Shown here: positions 49,750 to 55,433 of the stretch, one piece after another
How the letters are laid out: every line of letters starts with the position of its first letter
How positions within the stretch are numbered: position 1 is the stretch's first letter
NCBI GenBank assembly: GCA_025057895.1
Contig: JANXEF010000007.1
Location: 1 to 55,433, forward strand
DNA from: Archaeoglobaceae archaeon
GTDB taxonomy: Archaea > Halobacteriota > Archaeoglobi > Archaeoglobales > Archaeoglobaceae
Direction: 5' to 3'
DNA: 55,433 bases
Position numbers and translations under genes: made by a program
Notes under the pieces: generated by a model
Databases searched by the model: none
What the model was told of the DNA's origin: nothing
The model's input: only the letters and a program-made list of their open reading frames with translations

Positions 49750-50472
49750 ATGATCTCGGTTGATTATGTCATCATTGGTGCAGGATATGCTGGACTACAC
49801 TGTGCGAGAAGATTGATCGATAAGGGTTTTAATGTCCTCGTCTTTGACATGCGCGAAGTTGGAGGTGAACTCGCTGTTTTCTCTAGATTAGATAATTTTG
49901 CAGAAAAATATAAAATTTTCATAAAAAAAATTGAAGATTTGAAAGATACGATTCCTGTAGACATAGGAACTGTAATAAAGTCCAAACCAGTTATCGTTAG
50001 TTCGAAGAATGGTTTAAAAAGATTCGAAGCTAGAAGAGCTTTACTCTGTACGGGTGCAGCAGATGTTTTGCCAATAAAGCTAAACGTTTTAAGTAAAAAA
50101 ATATTAGGCATTTACTCACTCGACCAGGCTTTAAGGATAATTGCAGATAAAAAGAGGATTGGAGAAAAAATTCTTTTTGTCTGTAAGAGAGAACCAATAG
50201 TTGAACTTTCCGAAAAGCAATTTTCTGAAATGGGTTATCAGTTAGAAATAGTTGATATGGGCGAGAAAATTGAAGTATTTGGAGAAAACAGAGTAGAAGG
50301 TGTGGAAGTAAACGGAACGAAGTACAGGTGTGATACTTTGGTCTTTTATGAAAGAAGAGAACCTTTTAATCCATTAAAGCTCAAGGGAACGCCTGTCGGG
50401 AACATTGCTGTCTGTTCTTATGACTATTTTAAAGTTGACGAACATGTGAAAACTTTTCTTTCAAAGTTCTAA
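49750..50472 (+). CDS. small FAD-dependent oxidoreductase-like protein
   Basis: A 240-aa flavoprotein of the pyridine-nucleotide-disulfide-reductase-like type. The N-terminal dinucleotide motif DYVIIGAGYAGLHCARRL is clear, with a following E/D-containing strand (VLVFDMREVGG) and ARRALLCTGAADVLP. It is shorter than full reductases: the second (NAD-binding) Rossmann domain is reduced (KILFVCKREPIVELSEK) and lacks GxGxxG. No redox CxxC is seen. I cannot assign a substrate. ATG 49750 follows AAGG. It is monocistronic between rdgB and the cyclophilin-like gene. Confidence 0.75.
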   Translation: MISVDYVIIGAGYAGLHCARRLIDKGFNVLVFDMREVGGELAVFSRLDNFAEKYKIFIKKIEDLKDTIPVDIGTVIKSKPVIVSSKNGLKRFEARRALLCTGAADVLPIKLNVLSKKILGIYSLDQALRIIADKKRIGEKILFVCKREPIVELSEKQFSEMGYQLEIVDMGEKIEVFGENRVEGVEVNGTKYRCDTLVFYERREPFNPLKLKGTPVGNIAVCSYDYFKVDEHVKTFLSKF

Positions 50473-50538
50473 CGAAATATATAAATTGAATCTACTTTAT
50501 AAGATTTAAATTTCTTGAAAAAATAAAATAGAAAATTT

Positions 50539-50913
50539 CTATTTAATCTCTTCTACAACTACAACTTCACCCTCTCTTACATTCCTTAATCCTTTAAAAT
50601 CAAAAATTTTTCCTATCACATTTACAGCACTTGCGGGACGAATGAATTCATCGCTTATTGGTGTTTTTCCAAAGAAAAGGCATATTGACTTTCCTGGAAT
50701 CCAGTAAGCTACGTCACCAATTTCAACGACTTCTTTACTGTTCTCCTCTTTGTCACAGTCAATTCCAGTTTCGAAGTATATTTCATCTCCCCATCTATTT
50801 ACTGTTGATTTTATCGGTAAAGCTTTCCTTATTGCTTTTACAGTCTCTGGAACAAAATCTTCAAAGATCTCTGCTATGCATTCAACACTTTCAAATCTAA
50901 ACCTGAGCTTCAT
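50539..50913 (-). CDS. cyclophilin-like fold protein (COG2164/DUF369 type)
   Basis: A 124-aa protein of the small cyclophilin-fold group seen in archaea and Thermotoga. The pattern is LRFRFES...VPETVKAIRKALP, WGDEIYFETGI, VVEIGDVAYWIPGKSICLFFGKTP and ASAVNVIGKI. It lacks the catalytic Arg/Phe set of true peptidyl-prolyl isomerases as far as I can see, so isomerase activity is doubtful. It starts at ATG 50913, divergent from valS. Confidence 0.8.
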   Translation of the reverse strand: MKLRFRFESVECIAEIFEDFVPETVKAIRKALPIKSTVNRWGDEIYFETGIDCDKEENSKEVVEIGDVAYWIPGKSICLFFGKTPISDEFIRPASAVNVIGKIFDFKGLRNVREGEVVVVEEIK

Positions 50914-50971
50914 GAAATATCTTAATTTTTTAAAAATTTTTTAATTCTTTCAAAAATCGAGCTAGGCAAAA

Positions 50972-50980
50972 GATATATTC
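50972..50980 (+). promoter_or_regulatory. TATA element of valS
   Basis: GATATATTC is centred about 24 nt before the valS ATG (51000), indicating a leaderless transcript. Confidence 0.55.
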
Positions 50981-50999
50981 CCAGCATCGATTCAAAGGC

Positions 51000-53555
51000 A
51001 TGGACAAAGAATACAAAAGTATAGAAGTCGAAGAGAAGTGGTTGAAGCAATGGTATGAAGAAATGTATTATTTCAACTGGAATTCAAAAAAGCCACGTTA
51101 CATTATTGACACTCCTCCTCCATATCCCACAGGATCATTCCATATTGGTCATGCACTAAATTGGTGCATCATCGATTTCATAGCAAGATACAAAAGGATG
51201 AATGGATATGAGGTCATGTTTCCTCAAGGCTGGGATTGTCATGGATTACCGACAGAAGTTAAAGTTGAGGAGAAGTATAAGATAAGGAAGAACGAAATAG
51301 AGAGAGAAAAATTTAGAGAACTTTGTGTCAACTTCACAGAAGAGAATATTAAAAAAATGAGAGCTACTGCAAAGAGACTTGGCTTCAGCATAGACTGGAG
51401 TAGCGAGTATGTGACAATGTATCCTGAGTACTACTCAAAAACGCAGCTTTCTTTTGTTAGAATGTTCAAGGACGGACTAATCTATCGTGGTTATCATCCT
51501 GTTGTCATTTGTCCTAGATGCGAAACTACTATAGCTCTTGCTGAAATAGAATACAAGAAAGGAAAAACACATCTCAACTTTATAAAGTTCTCAGAAGATG
51601 TTTTGATTGCGACAACTCGTCCAGAATTGATTCCTGCTTGTGTTGCTCTTGCTGTAAATCCTCAAGATGGACGTTACTCGCATCTTATTGGCAAAAGAGT
51701 TAAGGTTCCGATAACAGGGCAAGAGGTTGAGATACTAGTAGATGAATCTGTCGATCCAAATTTTGGTACAGGAATTGTCATGATCTGCACTTTCGGTGAT
51801 AGACAGGATGTTAAGTGGTGGAAGAAGCATAAGCTTGGGATGAGAGTCATCATAAACAGAGATGGAACACTCAATGAGCTTGCAGGAAAATACAAAGGAA
51901 TGAGAATTTCAGAGGCAAGAGAAAAGATAATAGAGGATTTCAAGATGGAAGGAATATTGCTCAAGCAAATCGAAATTGAGCACAGTATAGGTGTTTGCTG
52001 GAGATGCAAAACTGCAGTTGAAATCTTTCCAGCTGAGCAGTGGTTTGTGAGAGTTGATAAAGAAAGAGTTCTGAATATGGCTAAGGAGGTCAGATGGGTT
52101 CCTGAGTTCATGTTTGAAAGACTGAAAACATGGGTCGAGTCGATGGAATGGGACTGGGTTATAAGCAGACAGAGAATATTTGCAACACCGATTCCAGTAT
52201 GGTACTGTAAGAAGTGCGGAAAAACAGTTGTAGCAGAAGAGGATTGGCTTCCAGTGGATCCAATAAAGGAGAGACCAAGAAAAAGCTGTGATTGTGGAAG
52301 TGATGAATTCGATGCTGAAAAAGATGTGCTCGATACTTGGATGGATTCTAGTATTACGTCACTCGTCATAGCTGGTTGGCCTGAGCTGAAGGAATATCCT
52401 GTTTCTCTACGTCCTCAAGGACATGATATAATTAGAACTTGGGCTTTCTATACTATACTTCGTTCCATTTCACTTGTAAACAAAATTCCTTGGAGGGAAA
52501 TAGTAGTAAACGGAATAGTTTTCGGGGAGGATGGAAGAAAAATGAGCAAGAGTATCGGAAACATCATAACTCCAGAGGAAGTTGTAGAGAAATACGGTGC
52601 TGACTCTCTACGTCAATGGGCTGCGAGTGGAGTTATTGGTGAAGATCTCATCTTCAGTTGGAGAGAAGTAATTGCTTCAAGCAGATTTCAGCAAAAACTT
52701 TGGAGCGTAGCAAGATTTGTTTTGATGCACATTGGAAATGGAAAACCTGAAAATCTGAGGATTACTGATAAATGGATTCTTTCAAAACTTAACAAACTCA
52801 TATCCTCTGTTCGCGATAAAATGGAAATTTATAGGTTCGATGAAGCGCTAAAAGCTATCAGAAATTTTGTCTGGCATGAATTCGCAGATAACTACATTGA
52901 ACTAGTTAAAGGAAGACTTTATTCTGGAAAAGAAGCCGATTCTGCAAAGTTCACCCTTGAATATGTTCTTGATAGAATTCTAAGACTTTTAGCACCTATA
53001 ACGCCATTCATCACAGAGGAAATATGGAGTAAGTTCAGATGTGACAGTGTGCATTTGCAGAGATATCCTGAAGTTGAAAAAGATTTCATAGATGAAAAGT
53101 CAGAAAAAGCCGGTGAGGAAATGAAGGAAATACTTTCGGTGATAAGAAAACTAAAACATGATAGAGGGCTTGCATTAAATGCACCTTTAAAGAAAATACT
53201 CATTTTCACAAAACTTGAAATAGATATCCTAGATTTGAGCTTTGCAACAAACTCCAGTGTAGAATTAACACAGGAATTTCCAGAGATAAGAGAGGAAGTT
53301 GTCAGAATAAAACCTAGATTCTCAATCATAGGTCCGATGTTTAGAGAAAAGTCTAAAGAAATCGCTAAGATTGTTGAAGCTCTCGAAAGTAAAGAAAAAC
53401 TAAAGCTTTGTTTTGAGGGGATTGAAGTGAATTTCAACAGTGAGAAAATATTTTTAAGACCTGAATGGTTTGATTTTGAAATAAGAAGAGTTATAGAAGG
53501 GTTTGAAGCAGAAAAATTAGAAACTCGGAATAGTGTCATATTTGTGCTATGTTGA
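51000..53555 (+). CDS. valS: valyl-tRNA synthetase
   Basis: Class Ia synthetase, 851 aa. HIGH motif FHIGHALNW (about 46-54), zinc-type Cys pairs in CPRCETT, CWRCKTA and CKKCGKT, a CP1 editing domain (about 190-340), KMSKS motif GRKMSKSIGNII (about 516-527), and an anticodon-binding helical domain from about 590. The C-terminal coiled coil of bacterial ValRS is reduced, as in archaea. ATG 51000 sits behind a TATA box. It overlaps the transporter gene by 7 nt. Confidence 0.97.
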   Translation: MDKEYKSIEVEEKWLKQWYEEMYYFNWNSKKPRYIIDTPPPYPTGSFHIGHALNWCIIDFIARYKRMNGYEVMFPQGWDCHGLPTEVKVEEKYKIRKNEIEREKFRELCVNFTEENIKKMRATAKRLGFSIDWSSEYVTMYPEYYSKTQLSFVRMFKDGLIYRGYHPVVICPRCETTIALAEIEYKKGKTHLNFIKFSEDVLIATTRPELIPACVALAVNPQDGRYSHLIGKRVKVPITGQEVEILVDESVDPNFGTGIVMICTFGDRQDVKWWKKHKLGMRVIINRDGTLNELAGKYKGMRISEAREKIIEDFKMEGILLKQIEIEHSIGVCWRCKTAVEIFPAEQWFVRVDKERVLNMAKEVRWVPEFMFERLKTWVESMEWDWVISRQRIFATPIPVWYCKKCGKTVVAEEDWLPVDPIKERPRKSCDCGSDEFDAEKDVLDTWMDSSITSLVIAGWPELKEYPVSLRPQGHDIIRTWAFYTILRSISLVNKIPWREIVVNGIVFGEDGRKMSKSIGNIITPEEVVEKYGADSLRQWAASGVIGEDLIFSWREVIASSRFQQKLWSVARFVLMHIGNGKPENLRITDKWILSKLNKLISSVRDKMEIYRFDEALKAIRNFVWHEFADNYIELVKGRLYSGKEADSAKFTLEYVLDRILRLLAPITPFITEEIWSKFRCDSVHLQRYPEVEKDFIDEKSEKAGEEMKEILSVIRKLKHDRGLALNAPLKKILIFTKLEIDILDLSFATNSSVELTQEFPEIREEVVRIKPRFSIIGPMFREKSKEIAKIVEALESKEKLKLCFEGIEVNFNSEKIFLRPEWFDFEIRRVIEGFEAEKLETRNSVIFVLC

Positions 53556-54244
53556 ATGAGATTCTTGGTTTTATTCTTCTTATTGTCTGCTTTTCAGGAA
53601 TAACTCTTTTTTTTAGAATTTTTGGTAAAGCTGGCTTGTATGCATGGATGGCAATGGCGATAATCATAGCGAACATACAAGTTACGAAGATAATCGAAGT
53701 ATTTGGTCTTGTCACAGCAATGGGTAATGTGATCTATGGTTCGACTTTTCTAGTAACAGACATTCTTACGGAACGCTATGGTGTTAGGTGTGCAAGAAAA
53801 GCTGTGCTCATAGGCTTTTTTGCGATGGTATTTGCAACATTTATAATTCAGATAACGATTCTATTTAAACCTCATGAAAACGATGTTGTCAGTGAAGCAA
53901 TGGCGAAAGTCTTTCAATTCATGCCATCTGCAATGGTAGCAAGTCTTACTGCCTATTTAGTTTCTCAAATTCACGATGTTTGGGCTTTCGAGATGTGGAA
54001 GAAAAAGACGAAAGGCAAGTTTCTTTGGATCAGAAATAATGCTTCTACAATGGTTTCTCAGCTCATAGATAACTTTACCTTTACAGTTCTCTTTTTCATA
54101 ATCTTCAATCCAGAGTTTCTTACAATTCTTGGTTGGAGCGGAATATTTGAGATATTCATAACTTCATATGCAATGAAATTAGTCGTAGCTCTGCTCGATA
54201 CACCATTCATTTATCTCAGTACTGTATTCAAGCTTCCAGATTAG
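53549..54244 (+). CDS. queuosine/archaeosine-precursor transporter, YhhQ/VUT family
   Basis: A 231-aa membrane protein with about six hydrophobic segments. VUT-family features are NIQVTKIIEVFGL, GSTFLVTDILTERYG near residue 70, AYLVSQIHDVWAFEMWKKKTKGKFLWIRNNASTMVSQLIDNF (family motif) and a C-terminal KLVVALLDTPFIYL. The family imports 7-deazapurine precursors such as preQ0, used in archaea for archaeosine. It overlaps the valS end by 7 nt and is probably co-transcribed with it. It is the last gene with host-like composition. Confidence 0.88.
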   Translation: MLNEILGFILLIVCFSGITLFFRIFGKAGLYAWMAMAIIIANIQVTKIIEVFGLVTAMGNVIYGSTFLVTDILTERYGVRCARKAVLIGFFAMVFATFIIQITILFKPHENDVVSEAMAKVFQFMPSAMVASLTAYLVSQIHDVWAFEMWKKKTKGKFLWIRNNASTMVSQLIDNFTFTVLFFIIFNPEFLTILGWSGIFEIFITSYAMKLVVALLDTPFIYLSTVFKLPD

Positions 54245-54310
54245 ATCTATTGCACCGAAAAATTTTTCAATTGTAGAGTGGGTTAGAACTCTGTTTGGAG
54301 GTACTGTTTA

Positions 54311-55433
54311 ATGTTTGAACGAAAGAAAAATAGTCTCGCAAAAGAGACGAGCCCATACTTGCTTCAGCATGCCGATAACCCTGTTGATTGGCTCCCTTGG
54401 GGCGATGAGGCTTTTGAGAGAGCCAAAAGTGAAGACAAGCCGATTTTTCTCTCGGTCGGTTACTCAACTTGCCATTGGTGCCATGTGTTGGAGCGTGAAA
54501 GTTTTGAGAACGAGGAAATCGCTGCCATCTTGAACGAGAATTTCGTCAATGTCAAAGTTGACCGTGAGGAGCGACCTGATGTTGACGAAATTTACATGCG
54601 CTCGGTCTTGATTTTCACCAACGGACATGGCGGTTGGCCGATGTCGGTCTTCTTGACGCCAGAAGGAAAACCCTTTTTCGGCGGAACATATTTTCCGCCA
54701 GAACAGTTCAAACGCATCCTGCTGGAAATTGCTCGCTTGTGGCGAGATGAAAGGCAAAGGGTTTTGGAAGTTGCCAGCGAGGTTTCTCGTGCCGTCGCTG
54801 CCGAATTGCAAATCACCATGCCAGTTGCCGAGCCGTTAGATGAAACTTCCGCTGACTTGGTTTTGAAATCCTACGAAAATTCTTTGCTTCGCAACCTTGA
54901 CAAAACCAATGGCGGTTTTGGTGGCGCTCCCAAGTTCCCGCCGCATCAAGCCTTAATGTTTTTGCTTCAGTGTTACGAAGCGACAAAACGGTTGCCTTTG
55001 TGGGAAGCAGCAGAGTTGACTTTGCGGAAGATGGCTTTAGGTGGCATTTACGACCAAATTGGAGGCGGCTTTCATCGTTACAGCGTTGACGCCAAATGGC
55101 TTGTCCCGCATTTTGAAAAGATGCTTTACGACAACGCTCAACTGGCTCAAGTTTACGCTTGGGCTTACAGTTTAACTGGCGACCCATTCTTTCGCCGAAT
55201 TGCAACCGAAACTTACGATTTCGTTTTGCGAGAAATGACCTCGCTCGAGGGCGCTTTTTACTCTGCCCTTGACGCCGAAAGCCTTTTACCTGTCAATCCC
55301 CAGTCCCCGATCCCCAATCCCCGAAAAGAAGAAGGCGCTTTCTACCTTTGGCATCCCAATGAAGTCAAAGCAGTCTTAGGTGAAAAAGATGGCGAACTGT
55401 TCTGCAAAATCTACGGCATCAGCGACGAACCCA
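54311..55433 (+). CDS. DUF255 thioredoxin-fold protein (YyaL type), 3' part beyond the window
   Basis: The frame from ATG 54311 (GGAGGT 8 nt upstream) stays open to the right edge, about 374 residues. The N-terminus is the DUF255 thioredoxin-like domain: [20 protein letters not shown], the CxxC-type [32 protein letters not shown] and [16 protein letters not shown]. The central alpha/alpha-type region begins near residue 200. Codon use differs from every other gene here: Arg is mostly CGN, no ATA isoleucine codon is seen, and the reading is GC-richer. A CCCCNNT heptamer repeat interrupts the protein near its visible end. Foreign origin or a chimeric contig end is likely. Confidence 0.85.
   Translation, partial: MFERKKNSLAKETSPYLLQHADNPVDWLPWGDEAFERAKSEDKPIFLSVGYSTCHWCHVLERESFENEEIAAILNENFVNVKVDREERPDVDEIYMRSVLIFTNGHGGWPMSVFLTPEGKPFFGGTYFPPEQFKRILLEIARLWRDERQRVLEVASEVSRAVAAELQITMPVAEPLDETSADLVLKSYENSLLRNLDKTNGGFGGAPKFPPHQALMFLLQCYEATKRLPLWEAAELTLRKMALGGIYDQIGGGFHRYSVDAKWLVPHFEKMLYDNAQLAQVYAWAYSLTGDPFFRRIATETYDFVLREMTSLEGAFYSALDAESLLPVNPQSPIPNPRKEEGAFYLWHPNEVKAVLGEKDGELFCKIYGISDEP
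55298..55322 (+). repeat. tandem CCCCNNT heptamers inside the DUF255 gene
   Basis: CCCCAGT, CCCCGAT, CCCCAAT and CCCC follow head to tail and encode a Pro/Ser/Asn stretch (NPQSPIPNP) in frame. The pattern resembles the short tandemly repeated heptamers known from cyanobacteria. Confidence 0.75.

Noticed and set aside
54267-55205. Several minus-strand open frames opposite the DUF255 gene
   Set aside because: They are antisense to a clearly conserved coding frame and arise from its codon composition.
55298-55322. Heptamer array considered as a CRISPR or CRISPR-like repeat
   Set aside because: The units are 7 nt with no spacers and lie in frame in a coding sequence.

Overview
The window is about 55 kb of a low-GC archaeal chromosome. 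Archaeal traits include an archaeal-type threonyl-tRNA synthetase editing domain, Pus10, free-standing Bud32, 4-phosphopantoate--beta-alanine ligase, PyrB/PyrI, an HVO_0476-like zinc-finger protein, a TIGR00300-type ornithine cyclodeaminase relative, TATA boxes about 25 nt before many start codons (apparently leaderless mRNAs), and GGTG/GGAGG ribosome sites inside operons. Fatty-acid-type acyl-CoA catabolism together with the methylmalonyl-CoA branch, TatC, CcmE/CcmF and an Archaeoglobus-like ArgB suggest the order Archaeoglobales. That placement is inference from remembered family features, not a search result.

Layout. 1-8.9 kb: housekeeping genes (partial thrS, PPP-family phosphatase, pyrBI, pyrF-HAD-phosphopantothenate operon, bud32, sirtuin, pus10) ending in a lone 5S rRNA gene on the minus strand. 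8.9-16 kb: a carboxylate uptake and activation locus, with a 2-TM small protein, an SSS symporter, an acyl-CoA synthetase and a DUF169 protein on the plus strand, facing a cNMP/CBS/DUF294 signalling protein and a DEDD exonuclease on the minus strand. 16-22.4 kb (minus): B12-binding mutase subunit, epimerase, carboxyltransferase, a 43-aa OadG-like ORF, biotin carrier, large mutase subunit and a fused ADP-forming acyl-CoA synthetase. Together these would turn propionyl-CoA into succinate with ATP gain. 22.5-32.7 kb: an atypical crotonase (minus), then a tightly packed plus-strand operon of two divergent thiolase-fold proteins, two DUF35 proteins, acyl-CoA dehydrogenase, enoyl-CoA hydratase and a complete LivKHMGF-type ABC importer. 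This looks like a self-contained module that imports and beta-oxidises an unidentified acid, and it is the most interesting system here.

32.7-45.1 kb: FdhD-like protein, hisG, argB, a TIM-barrel isomerase, the ornithine cyclodeaminase relative, tRNA-Cys, Mn-pyrophosphatase, hisS, TrkH/TrkA, TatC and small conserved archaeal proteins. 45.1-54.2 kb: tRNA-Asn, tRNA-Leu, an ACR3 arsenite carrier, CcmE/CcmF, an ITPase, an FAD protein, a cyclophilin-like protein, valS and a YhhQ-type transporter. The last 1.1 kb holds a truncated DUF255 (YyaL-type) gene with bacterial-looking codon use and an in-frame CCCCNNT heptamer repeat. It is either a recent transfer or an assembly junction.

How the parts connect. 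Acids could enter through the SSS symporter or the Liv importer, be activated by the acyl-CoA synthetase, shortened by the dehydrogenase/hydratase/thiolase set, and any propionyl-CoA drained through methylmalonyl-CoA to succinyl-CoA. The first plus-strand operon of each catabolic locus has a nearly identical TATA-to-ATG leader (about 11.33 and 23.44 kb), which hints at co-regulation. No CRISPR array or insertion sequence was seen.
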